From Oxalobacteraceae bacterium (lineage in GTDB: Bacteria; Pseudomonadota; Gammaproteobacteria; Burkholderiales; Burkholderiaceae_D): a DNA stretch of 7,071 bases. The stretch spans positions 1 to 7,071 of the forward strand of contig PKWO01000377.1 of assembly GCA_003132085.1 (NCBI GenBank). The letters are read 5' to 3'. Below are positions 1 to 7,071 of this stretch, piece after piece. Each line of letters begins with the position of its first letter. Position 1 is the first letter of the stretch. The translations under genes were made by a program, and so were the position numbers. The notes below the pieces were generated by a model. It was given only the letters and a program-made list of their open reading frames with translations, made no database searches and was not told the DNA's origin.

Positions 1-1134
1 AAACCGGACATCCTGCTTTTGGACGAGCCGACCAACCACCTGGATGCCGAATCGGTCGCCTGGCTCGAGCAGCACCTGCAGCGCTACGCGGGGACCGTAA
101 TCGCCGTCACCCATGATCGCTATTTCCTGGACAACGTCGCCGGCTGGATCCTGGAACTGGACCGCGGCCAGGGGATCCCCTGGCAGGGGAACTACTCGTC
201 ATGGCTTGAGCAGAAGCAAAACCGCCTGGCCCAGGAGGACAAGACCGAGAGCGAGCGCCAGAAGACGTTGAAGCGCGAACTCGAGTGGATCAGGATGTCG
301 CCCAAGGGAAGGCACGCCAAGGGGAAGGCACGCATCGCCTCCTATGAGGAGATGCTCGCCTCCGAGAGCGAGAAGCGCGGCTTGGATCTGGAGATTTACA
401 TCCCGCCCGGGCCTCGTCTTGGCGCAATCGTGGTCGAGGCCGAAAACGTAAGCAAGGGGTACGGCGACAAGCTGCTCATGGACAGCATGGAATTCCGGCT
501 CCCTCCCGGGGGCATCGTCGGCATCATCGGTGCAAACGGAGCCGGCAAGACTACCCTGTTCAAGATGATCACCGGCGAGGAGACGCCTGATTCCGGGAGC
601 TTCAGGATCGGCGATACCGTCAAGCTCTCCTGCGTGGACCAGAGCAGGGAGTCGCTCGACCCCAACCAGACCATCTGGGAGTCGATCTCCGGCGGCCAGG
701 AGCAGCTGCAACTCGGCAAGCAGACGGTCAATTCCCGCGCCTACGTGGCGCGCTTCAACTTCTCGGGCGCCGACCAGCAGAAGAAGGTCGGCTCCATCTC
801 GGGAGGGGAAAGGAACCGGGTCCACCTCGCCAAGATGCTCAAGGAGGGTGGGAACGTGCTCCTGCTCGACGAGCCGACCAACGATCTGGATGTGAACACC
901 ATGCGGGCGCTGGAAGAGGCACTGGAAAACTTCGCCGGATGCGCCGTCGTCATCTCCCATGACCGCTGGTTTCTGGACAGGATCGCCACACACATCCTGG
1001 CCTTCGAGGGTGAGAGTAAGGTGGTCTGGTTCGAGGGGAACTATTCCGAGTACGAAGAGGACCGGCACGCGCGCCTGGGAACCGCTGCCGACCAGCCGCA
1101 CCGGATCAGGTACCGGCAGCTGACCCGGGTCTGA
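1..1134 (+). CDS. ettA: Energy-dependent translational throttle protein EttA (ABC-F ATPase), 5' end cut by the window
   Basis: This is an ABC-F protein. It binds the ribosomal E site and gates entry into elongation according to ATP/ADP level; it is cytosolic and has no membrane domain. The frame is open from base 1, and 377 residues are visible of a family length near 555, so roughly the first 180 are missing. Window residues begin in the Walker B of the first ATPase domain (LLLDEPTNHLD), followed by its H-switch (THDRYFLD). A charged linker follows (about 70-130), containing the E-W-I-R-x-x-PKGRHAKGKAR stretch typical of the EttA tRNA-interaction arm. The second ATPase domain has Walker A GANGAGKTT (about 177-185), signature SGGERNRV (about 267), Walker B LLLDEPTNDLD (about 287) and H-switch SHDRW (about 319). 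The C-terminus (EGNYSEYEEDR, then RIRYRQL) also fits EttA rather than Uup or YheS. A TTG at 19 lies inside the domain and is not the real start. The gene is convergent with bioC. Confidence 0.93.
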   Translation, partial: KPDILLLDEPTNHLDAESVAWLEQHLQRYAGTVIAVTHDRYFLDNVAGWILELDRGQGIPWQGNYSSWLEQKQNRLAQEDKTESERQKTLKRELEWIRMSPKGRHAKGKARIASYEEMLASESEKRGLDLEIYIPPGPRLGAIVVEAENVSKGYGDKLLMDSMEFRLPPGGIVGIIGANGAGKTTLFKMITGEETPDSGSFRIGDTVKLSCVDQSRESLDPNQTIWESISGGQEQLQLGKQTVNSRAYVARFNFSGADQQKKVGSISGGERNRVHLAKMLKEGGNVLLLDEPTNDLDVNTMRALEEALENFAGCAVVISHDRWFLDRIATHILAFEGESKVVWFEGNYSEYEEDRHARLGTAADQPHRIRYRQLTRV

Positions 1135-1164
1135 CCGGTTGGGGCGCTAAAGCAAATGTCAAGC

Positions 1165-1200
1165 AAGGGGGGTGCCTCAGCGGTTGAGCCCCCCTTTATC
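1165..1200. terminator. Hairpin terminator between convergent ettA and bioC, probably bidirectional
   Basis: The outer stem AAGGGGGG (1165-1172) pairs with CCCCCCTT (1189-1196). An inner stem CTCA (1176-1179) pairs with TGAG (1185-1188) around the loop GCGGT, with TGC bulged out at 1173-1175. On the + strand it is followed by a short T-rich stretch (TTTATCCTT). It begins 31 bases after the ettA stop and ends just before the bioC stop, where an intrinsic terminator would be expected. On the minus strand the T-tract is poor (CCTTGCTT), so termination of bioC is less certain. Confidence 0.75.
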
Positions 1201-1215
1201 CTTGTCCGCAGCAAT

Positions 1216-2019
1216 TCACCCCTGCTTCCTGCCGAGGCCGTAGATGACCTCATAGCTTGCGGGAATGGCTCCGTCCTTGGCGTATTTCTTCCTGTAAACC
1301 TCCATCATTTCCAGCATCACCCGTCTGTGCGACAACCCCTTGGCGGTAACCGGCGCAGCGCTCCCGGCGCCGATCCGCTTCAGGGAGCGGAGCAGTTCCG
1401 GGACATCCGGGTGGAGTTCCACCTCGATCTGCGAGCTCGCCTGCGGTCCAGTAAAAAGGGCGCGCTGCAAGGCGGTCAGCACCTGGTCCCTGGAAAAGAA
1501 ACTGTGGCTGCGGTTCGCTCCCCCGTTAAGCGCCGTCTGGTAGGCATCGCGCAGCTCGAACAAGGTCCTTTCGCCGAAGAGCGCGAAGCAAAAGAGCCCT
1601 CCCGGCGACAGCACCCTCGTCACTTCGGCGAAGGTGCGATCCAATGAGCTTAGCCACTGGAAGGTGGAGGTGGAAATCACCAGATCAAAGGAGCTTGTGG
1701 CAAAGGGGAGCTGCTCCGCGTCTGCATTTACCAGCTGCACCCCTTTTCCCGCAAGACCAAGCGACGCGGTGCGGCACATCCCAAGGGCAAGATCGGCGCC
1801 GACGGCAAGGGTCTCCGGATAGAGCTCCCGCAGCTTTGCCAGCAGTTTGCCGGTCCCGGCTCCGATATCCAGCAGCCGCGCCGGTAGCGCCTCTTTCTCC
1901 TGCAACAGAGCTATCAGCTTCTCGGCCACCCTGCGCTGCACCACCGCGTGGCCGTCATAATCGCTTGCCTGCCTGTGAAAAGAGCTCCGCACCTTCTCCC
2001 TGTCTATGTTTGTCGCCAT
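1216..2019 (-). CDS. bioC: Malonyl-[acyl-carrier protein] O-methyltransferase BioC
   Basis: This SAM-dependent methyltransferase methylates the free carboxyl of malonyl-ACP (or malonyl-CoA), so that fatty-acid synthase can elongate it to pimeloyl-ACP methyl ester. It is the first committed step of biotin synthesis and is cytosolic. From the ATG at 2019 the protein is 267 residues, close to the usual 250-280. The N-terminus shows the BioC pattern FHRQASDYDGHAVVQ. Motif I LLDIGAGTGKL (about 49-59) binds SAM. NADAEQLPF (about 98-106) and DLVISTSTFQW (about 112-122) are the following class I methyltransferase motifs, and VLSPGGLF comes next. An in-frame TTG at 2025 would add two residues, but GGATGG lies 9 bases before the ATG and only 3 before the TTG, so the ATG is preferred. 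The gene follows bioH on the same strand across 128 bases and was probably co-transcribed with it. The fold is certain; the BioC assignment rests on the N-terminal pattern and on bioH next door. Confidence 0.88.
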   Translation of the reverse strand: MATNIDREKVRSSFHRQASDYDGHAVVQRRVAEKLIALLQEKEALPARLLDIGAGTGKLLAKLRELYPETLAVGADLALGMCRTASLGLAGKGVQLVNADAEQLPFATSSFDLVISTSTFQWLSSLDRTFAEVTRVLSPGGLFCFALFGERTLFELRDAYQTALNGGANRSHSFFSRDQVLTALQRALFTGPQASSQIEVELHPDVPELLRSLKRIGAGSAAPVTAKGLSHRRVMLEMMEVYRKKYAKDGAIPASYEVIYGLGRKQG

Positions 2020-2147
2020 TTTCAAGTACCATCCAGCATCTGATCACCCTAGGAAATACCGTGCAACTGATCTTTACGCTTGCAAAACAGTCCGTTTTCC
2101 CCTCCCTGGACGGCAGGGTGGGGGCAGCGACTGAAACATCGGCAACT
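2020..2147 (-). other. bioH-bioC spacer with two small adjacent hairpins
   Basis: This 128-base gap lies between the bioH stop and the bioC ATG and has no credible gene. CCCCTCCCTG (2099-2108) pairs with CAGGGTGGGG (2114-2123) around GACGG, giving nine pairs with one T-T mismatch. Immediately beside it AAAAC (2084-2088) pairs with GTTTT (2094-2098) around AGTCC. Read on the coding (minus) strand, the strong GC hairpin comes first and is followed by the weak A/T hairpin ending in GTTTT. That could attenuate transcription or stabilise the 3' end of bioH RNA, but the T-run is too short and too far from the GC stem for a textbook terminator. The pairing is seen directly; the function is a guess. 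Confidence 0.4.
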
Positions 2148-2830
2148 TCAAAGTCCGGCGAGGAAGCTCCCAACGATCTCGTTGAACTGTTCCGGCCGGG
2201 TCATGAACGGCGCGTGGCCGCACCCCTGCATGATGTCGAGGCTTGCCTTCGGCAACCGGTCGGCCATGTACGCCGAGGCGCCAGCAGGGCAAATGGCGTC
2301 GAGCTCACCATGTACCAAAAGGACCGGCCGATCGACCAGGGCGAGCTTGTCTCGCAGGTCCACCAAAGAGAGGATCTGCAGGGACTCCCTCGCGGCGTCC
2401 GGGTCCGGGGAGCGTCCACCCATCACGATCTCGTGCACGATCCGCTGGTACTGCAGCTGGTCCATCTCCCCCTTAGCGAACATCCGTCTGAAGAATTCCC
2501 CCATGGTTTTCTGGTAGTCACGGCGCAGGCGAAGTGCTAGGGCTTTCACCTCGGCAGGCGGCTGGCCGTGCGGGTAATCTTTTGCCGAGGTGAACCTGGG
2601 CGTGCCTCCGACCAGGACAAGTCCGGCAACTCTGGACCTCAAGGAGGAGAACGCCTGGAGCGCTACCTGCACCCCCATAGACCAGCCGATCAAAACGGCG
2701 CCGTCAAGCGACATCTGCTCAAAGAAAGCCGTCAGGTCTCCGGCAAAATCCTGCACCGTGTAACCCGCGGCAGTGGACGACCCACCGTGGCCGCGCTGGT
2801 CGAGGAAGATGAGCCGGCAGTCGTCATCGA
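2148..2830 (-). pseudogene. bioH: BioH-type pimeloyl-ACP methyl ester esterase, N-terminus missing at the junction
   Basis: BioH hydrolyses pimeloyl-ACP methyl ester, which ends the BioC-initiated elongation and frees pimeloyl-ACP for BioF. About 223 residues of an alpha/beta hydrolase are present, from around C-R-L-I-F-L-D-Q-R-G-H-G to the stop. The full catalytic triad is visible. The nucleophile serine is in GWSMG (residue 246 of the fused 422-residue frame), the acid is in HGELD (residue 373) and the histidine is in GCGHAPF (residue 401). A helical cap containing YQKTMGEFFRRMF lies between them. The usual first 40 or so residues, including the N-terminal HG motif that forms the oxyanion hole, are absent and replaced by DnaE2 sequence, so this copy as written would not be functional. 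Arginine codons AGG and AGA and the pairing with bioC match the left-hand DNA. Other non-BioH hydrolases share the triad, so the name leans on bioC. The truncation is probably an artefact of joining, not a true pseudogene. Confidence 0.8.
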
Positions 2831-2832
2831 GC
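2812..2832. other. Junction between Geobacter-like and betaproteobacterial DNA
   Basis: Read on the minus strand, DnaE2-like protein (AWIALELLHRLDDD) changes to alpha/beta-hydrolase protein (CRLIFLDQRGHGGSS) with no linker. The last residue that fits DnaE2 is encoded near 2820-2828 and the first that fits BioH near 2817-2822; the aspartates could belong to either side. Codon choice, gene families and operon logic all change here. No inverted repeat, insertion sequence, tRNA or att-like site is visible at the join. This points to an assembly or cloning chimera, or much less likely to illegitimate recombination. Confidence 0.8.
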
Positions 2833-3359
2833 CGATGCAGCAGTTCCAATGCAATCCAGGCGCGCTGCGGGAAGGTGGCGGCAACCCACGCCGCCTGCGC
2901 GTTCAGCAGTGCATCGCCGGCGTGATGGTCCGGCACGAATAACGCGATGCAATCCGGCAAGCCGCGCAAGTGCGCAGGGCCGCTGGGCTCGCCTGGCGTC
3001 AGCGGCGCGCCGATATCGGCGCGCCGTACGTCATACCGCCCTTTGGGCGCGCGGCAGCGCCCCAGCGTGATCCATTCAGCCAAATTGCCATATCCTTCCC
3101 GATTCATCGCCAGCAACACCAGCTTCAAGCCGCAAGCCAGCGTCATCTCACTGCCGAGAATCAGGTGCAAGCCATGTTTTTTGGCTTCGACATGCGCGCG
3201 CACCACCCCGGCCAGCGAACATTCATCGGTCATCGCCAGACTGGCGTAACCCAGATTAAAGGCACGCTCGACCAGTTCTTCGGGGTGGGATGCGCCCGTT
3301 AAAAAGGTAAAATTCGACAGGCAATGCAATTCGGCATAAGCCGGCAATATGGCGGACAT
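2820..3359 (-). pseudogene. dnaE2: Error-prone DNA polymerase DnaE2/ImuC, only the N-terminal PHP domain present
   Basis: DnaE2 (ImuC) is the catalytic polymerase of the SOS-induced mutasome. Working with ImuA and ImuB at the sliding clamp, it copies past DNA lesions with low fidelity. Only about 180 residues of a family length near 1,000-1,080 are here. Visible PHP-domain motifs are YAELHCLSNFTFL near the start, GASHPEELVERA, then TDECSLAGVVRAH and LILGSEM, which are near-diagnostic of DnaE2. The palm, fingers and clamp-binding regions are lost because the frame runs into BioH. The start is taken as the ATG at 3359: GGGGAGAG (minus strand, 3363-3370) sits just upstream, and the PHP domain begins a few residues later. 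An open extension up to 3416 overlaps the end of imuB and lacks such a site. Only 13 bases separate it from the imuB stop, as expected for an operon. In the source genome the gene is presumably intact. Confidence 0.88.
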
Positions 3360-3362
3360 GGT

Positions 3363-3370
3363 CTCTCCCC
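3363..3370 (-). promoter_or_regulatory. Ribosome binding site that fixes the dnaE2 start
   Basis: On the minus strand GGGGAGAG stands 3 bases before the ATG at 3359 (5 bases from the GGGGAG core). It lies in the 13-base gap after the imuB TGA. It argues against the upstream in-frame ATG at 3416 as the real start. Confidence 0.7.
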
Positions 3371-3372
3371 GA

Positions 3373-4869
3373 TCAACCAAAGAATCCATGCAAAAACCAA
3401 CCCGGCTCGGCAGCATGCGCGCCCTGCCTATCCCGGTAAACCCACAGCAACAAATGACCGTCGTTGCGCGCTATGAAATAGTCGCGCGTTGCCGTCGCAT
3501 CGTCCCACCAACCGGCTTCGATCCGTTCAGGCCCGGCCAGCAGGCTTAAGCTGCTTTGATAAAATGGCTTATGCTGACGCATCAACAAGCGAACCGGTTG
3601 CGCCAGCAACCAGCTTGGCCGCGCCGGAAACGCCGTGTTCTCCCTAGTGGAATGCCCACTGCGCGGCGTCGTTCCCCGATGCGCAGGGCTAAGCGTCGAG
3701 CAGCGCTCGGGGCGATGGTCGGCGGCAAGCGCAAGCCGGCTGATCGCGTCCTCACCCAACCGGCTTGCCAGACGCTCGATCAAACGTCCCAGCGACTCGG
3801 CCTGACTGACCGTAGTCGGGAACAATTCACTATTCGGAGCGGCAAGTTGCACGATATCGTCGGCTTGCAAACTCAACTCCGTCACTGAAGCGAAAAGCGT
3901 CACTTTTGCCAAATGTTCCTGCAGCAAGAGCGTCAAATGCACCAAGTCGCGGCTGGCGCTGCCCAATGCGATCGCAACCGTACTCGTCATGTGCTCGCGA
4001 TGTCTTATCGTGTCATGGTGCAGCAATAACGAAAAACGCGAAACGGCAGCGTGGCGCGCCACCAGCCACCCAGTCATCTGCATCAACAAGCGCCGCGCAG
4101 CAAACAGCAGCGCCTCGGTGGTATCGACCCGCGCAGGCAGCTCCAGCCGCGCGCAAAACGTCTCAGGCGGTTCATACCAGGCGCGCACTTCCGGCTCGAC
4201 GCCAAACGCCTTATCCAATTCAACCAGCACGTCCGCGCCAAAACGCCGGGTAATGCCGGTGCGCGGCAAATGCCGCAATTGCCCAATGCGCCGGCAGCCG
4301 ATCGCCTGCAGCGTATCCAGGTGTACTTGCACCGATTGCAGCAAGTGCACCGGCAAGCGATCCAGCAGCGTGGCGCAAGACTCGGCGTCGGCATAGTCCG
4401 CATCGGCATGCTGCGCCAACAGCCAGGCCGCCGTTGCCGTGAGCGCGACCGCCAGTTGCGGAGTAAATCCCAATTCATGCACGCCCTCGCGCAAACGCAG
4501 CAACAAGGTCTCGCGTCCGCCGAACAAGCGCAAGCTTGCCGCCACCTCCAGCAGCACGCCATCCGGCAGCACACTCACTTGCGGCGTGAAGTGCTGCGCC
4601 CACAACGCCACTTCGACAATTGCCTTGGCTTCGGCGCCGATATCGCGCGGGATCAGAACAAGATCGGCAACCCTTGCGCGCGCGCTACTCTCCTGCATGC
4701 CGTTGACGATTCCGGCATTCTGCGCGCACGGATTGGCCCAGCGGATGTGCTTGGACTCCGCCACCGCCAGCGCCACGGTTTGATCCAAGCTGTCGTGCAA
4801 TGCATCAGGCCAGCGACGGTACGCGAGATCCAGCGGCAATTGCGGCAGATAAAGGGCGATCCACAGCAT
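3373..4869 (-). CDS. imuB: ImuB, non-catalytic Y-family polymerase homologue of the SOS mutasome
   Basis: ImuB is the hub of the ImuA-ImuB-DnaE2 translesion complex, linking the polymerase to the sliding clamp; it has lost polymerase activity. The protein is 498 residues, normal for the family. It opens with MLWIALYLPQLPLDLA, where a true Y-family enzyme has the first metal-binding aspartate. The second site, normally an Asp-Glu pair, reads LPDGVLLEV (residues 101-109), so the glutamate is glycine. Both changes fit an inactive active site. A helix-hairpin-helix-like region lies near 168-223 (LPVHLLQSV to ELDKAFG). A little-finger-like region with the sequence PNSELFP follows. The conserved ImuB C-terminus is clear: PERIEAGWWD (447-456), RDYFIAR, LWVYRDR and WFLHGFFG at the very end. 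A Ser/Thr/Arg-rich linker of about 30 residues precedes it. The ATG start at 4869 overlaps the end of imuA by 65 bases, which suggests translational coupling; only a weak GTAGAG is present as a binding site. Confidence 0.92.
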   Translation of the reverse strand: MLWIALYLPQLPLDLAYRRWPDALHDSLDQTVALAVAESKHIRWANPCAQNAGIVNGMQESSARARVADLVLIPRDIGAEAKAIVEVALWAQHFTPQVSVLPDGVLLEVAASLRLFGGRETLLLRLREGVHELGFTPQLAVALTATAAWLLAQHADADYADAESCATLLDRLPVHLLQSVQVHLDTLQAIGCRRIGQLRHLPRTGITRRFGADVLVELDKAFGVEPEVRAWYEPPETFCARLELPARVDTTEALLFAARRLLMQMTGWLVARHAAVSRFSLLLHHDTIRHREHMTSTVAIALGSASRDLVHLTLLLQEHLAKVTLFASVTELSLQADDIVQLAAPNSELFPTTVSQAESLGRLIERLASRLGEDAISRLALAADHRPERCSTLSPAHRGTTPRSGHSTRENTAFPARPSWLLAQPVRLLMRQHKPFYQSSLSLLAGPERIEAGWWDDATATRDYFIARNDGHLLLWVYRDRQGAHAAEPGWFLHGFFG

Positions 4870-5641
4870 CGGAAAACTCTACAGGCAAGGTGGTGAATGA
4901 AGTTGCTACGCCGGACAAGGAAACGGATGCCGTCTGGGGGAATCGCTGCCGGCCTAACGCTCGCTCAATGACGGGCGGCAATGGCGTCGCCAAAATAATC
5001 GGTGCGCCGGCAACCGGCCCGCGCCGTTTGATGATTTCCACTGAAATTTGTCCCGCCGACGCTGCCTGGCATAACAGGCGCAAAGGCGCGGGGGACGACT
5101 CCCATTGCGCGGATGCCGGTCGAAATACGAAAACCAGACCTTCGCTATTGCCGGCTGCCAATTGCAAACGGCGCAAGTGATCCGACCTGGCTTGCGGCAA
5201 CCAACACAGCAGCGCACCGAAACTGGCGCTCTTCAAAACCTGTTCAACCGCCCATAAGCGGTCAGCCGGCTTCTCCGGCCGAATCAACAGCAACTGTTTG
5301 ATATCGATACCGATTTGCGCCAGCGCCGGCGCAAATACCAGATGCGGCGGCGCCAGCAACACAATCGTCTCACCGGCCGCCGATAAGGCAGCCAGAACAG
5401 GCGCCAGCAATCGAAATTCCCCTCCACCCTGCTGCGGCCACAACAATTCGGTCAGCACCGAAGGCGGCCAGCCGCCGCCTGGCAACTCTTTATCCAGCAA
5501 CCCATAACCGGTCGCCTTACCGATCGATCGATGGCAACCCAATGCATCGCCACGCCACAACGCATGCGGCAGCGACGCGGCAAGCAAGTGCGCCCGGGAA
5601 CGGCGTTCCGCTGGCGAGGATGTGGATGGAGAGGACGGCAC
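4805..5641 (-). CDS. imuA: ImuA, RecA-like adaptor of the translesion synthesis cassette
   Basis: ImuA (also annotated as a SulA- or RecA-like cell-division inhibitor/SOS protein) is the first gene of the DNA-damage mutagenesis cassette; it has a RecA-like fold and interacts with ImuB. The product is 278 residues, slightly longer than the usual 200-260. The family hallmark is near the N-terminus: LWRGDAL (28-34), then GYGLLDKELPGGGWPPSVLTELL (45-67). A RecA-core-like part follows, with ETIVLLAPPHLVFAP (91-105) and LWAVEQVLKS (129-138). The C-terminal tail (from about 205) contains IIKRRGP and is otherwise variable. I see no Walker A motif, in line with the family. The start is the GTG at 5641; no ATG exists in this frame before the conserved block, and GAG 9 bases upstream is a weak binding site. 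The LexA box lies 32 bases upstream, so this is the first gene of an SOS-induced operon. Confidence 0.88.
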   Translation of the reverse strand: MPSSPSTSSPAERRSRAHLLAASLPHALWRGDALGCHRSIGKATGYGLLDKELPGGGWPPSVLTELLWPQQGGGEFRLLAPVLAALSAAGETIVLLAPPHLVFAPALAQIGIDIKQLLLIRPEKPADRLWAVEQVLKSASFGALLCWLPQARSDHLRRLQLAAGNSEGLVFVFRPASAQWESSPAPLRLLCQAASAGQISVEIIKRRGPVAGAPIILATPLPPVIERALGRQRFPQTASVSLSGVATSFTTLPVEFSDAVDRPLSAAIAAGSRVPSLA

Positions 5642-5673
5642 GGCAATCTCGGCTGGAAATACTGAATATTTTA

Positions 5674-5693
5674 TACTGTATAAATATACAGTA
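5674..5693 (-). promoter_or_regulatory. LexA-binding SOS box controlling imuA-imuB-dnaE2
   Basis: The + strand reads TACTGTATAAATATACAGTA. It has the CTGT-N8-ACAG core and agrees with the E. coli consensus TACTG(TA)5CAGTA at 19 of 20 positions, so it should be a high-affinity site. It is 32 bases upstream of the imuA GTG and covers the likely -10 element, so bound LexA would block transcription until RecA triggers LexA cleavage. It is 137 bases from the ygiQ start. Confidence 0.93.
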
Positions 5694-5706
5694 ATTTTAC
5701 CTGCAA
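5678..5706 (-). promoter_or_regulatory. Candidate sigma-70 promoter for the imu operon, overlapping the LexA box
   Basis: On the minus strand TTGCAG (5701-5706) matches TTGACA at four of six positions. It is followed after 17 bases by TTATAC (5678-5683), a moderate -10 match. The -10 falls inside the LexA site. Transcription would start about 30 bases before the imuA GTG. Other A/T-rich -10 choices exist nearby (TATAAA further downstream), so the exact element is uncertain. Confidence 0.5.
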
Positions 5707-5830
5707 TACACTCCTCGAATAGATATCTTGTTTAATCGCGGCAATGTGCGCCACAACAAAACCTGTCATACTGATCGGTTCGCCCTGCTCTACGTCTTTT
5801 ACTGCAAGCCACTTGGTATACCCTGTCATC
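5694..5830. other. Divergent intergenic region between the imu operon and ygiQ
   Basis: Apart from the imu -35 element at its left edge, this stretch holds no gene. No clear Shine-Dalgarno sequence precedes the ygiQ ATG. A possible extended -10, TGGTATACC (TG at 5814-5815, TATACC at 5817-5822), would place the transcription start almost on the ATG, but no good -35 sits at the right distance. No second LexA box is visible. Confidence 0.35.

Positions 5831-7071
<1,241 letters not shown>

Noticed and set aside
199..1101. Long open frame (300 aa) antisense to ettA
   Set aside because: It mirrors the high-GC codon pattern of ettA, has no recognisable domain, and lies fully inside a well-supported ABC-F gene.
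1955..2173. Small 72-aa frame filling the bioH-bioC spacer on the minus strand
   Set aside because: It overlaps the ends of both neighbours, has no recognisable feature, and the spacer is better described as structured non-coding sequence.
1644..2540. Open frame of 298 aa on the + strand across bioC and bioH
   Set aside because: It is a low-complexity Arg/Pro/Ala-rich shadow spanning two real genes on the other strand, with no domain and no binding site.
3357..3416. The longer dnaE2 start at 3416
   Set aside because: It overlaps the end of imuB, and the added residues are not DnaE2-like; the ATG at 3359 has a good ribosome binding site.
4051..4896. Open frame of 281 aa antisense to imuB
   Set aside because: It is Gln/Arg-rich with no known motif, and it is explained by the codon bias of imuB on the opposite strand.
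5521..5532. Tandem GATC-like run (cgatcgatcgatgg) inside imuA
   Set aside because: It is a short chance repeat within codons; no array or regulatory context is visible.
5674..5830. Control of ygiQ by the same LexA box
   Set aside because: The box is 137 bases from ygiQ and sits on the imuA promoter; no second box lies near ygiQ.

Overview
This window looks like two pieces of DNA from different bacteria joined at about position 2820. The left piece (1 to about 2820) resembles a Geobacter-type deltaproteobacterium (Desulfuromonadota). It uses AGG and AGA for arginine readily, and it carries an EttA-type ABC-F gene and a bioH-bioC biotin pair. The right piece (about 2820 to 7071) resembles a betaproteobacterium, perhaps of the Oxalobacteraceae. 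Its arginine codons are mostly CGC/CGT, TTG leucines are frequent, and it holds an SOS mutagenesis cassette next to ygiQ. The taxonomic labels come from protein and codon style and were not checked by a search.

Layout. The window opens inside ettA (+, 1-1134), an ATP-dependent translation throttle. A hairpin terminator at 1165-1197 separates it from the convergent bioC (-, 1216-2019), the malonyl-ACP methyltransferase that starts pimeloyl synthesis. Upstream of bioC on the same strand, past a 128-base spacer with two small hairpins, is the C-terminal part of bioH (-, 2148 to about 2820), the esterase that ends that pathway. The N-terminus of BioH, with its oxyanion-hole region, is missing. 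The reading frame instead runs without a stop into the first ~180 residues (PHP domain) of an error-prone polymerase, DnaE2/ImuC (start at 3359). The result is an apparent 'DnaE2-BioH fusion' in which both halves are truncated.

Upstream of dnaE2 are imuB (-, 3373-4869) and imuA (-, 4805-5641), forming the operon imuA-imuB-dnaE2. A LexA box at 5674-5693, one base from the E. coli consensus, overlaps a likely promoter just before imuA. The cassette is therefore almost certainly induced by DNA damage and makes the three-part translesion mutasome: ImuA adaptor, non-catalytic ImuB, and the DnaE2 polymerase. Divergent from it is ygiQ (+, 5831 onward), a radical SAM protein cut off by the window end just after its CX3CX2C cluster motif.

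I see no new multi-gene system. The most striking object, the in-frame polymerase-hydrolase fusion, is best explained as a chimeric assembly or cloning join. The best-supported regulatory signal is the LexA box. There are no tRNA or rRNA genes, CRISPR arrays or insertion sequences that I can support.
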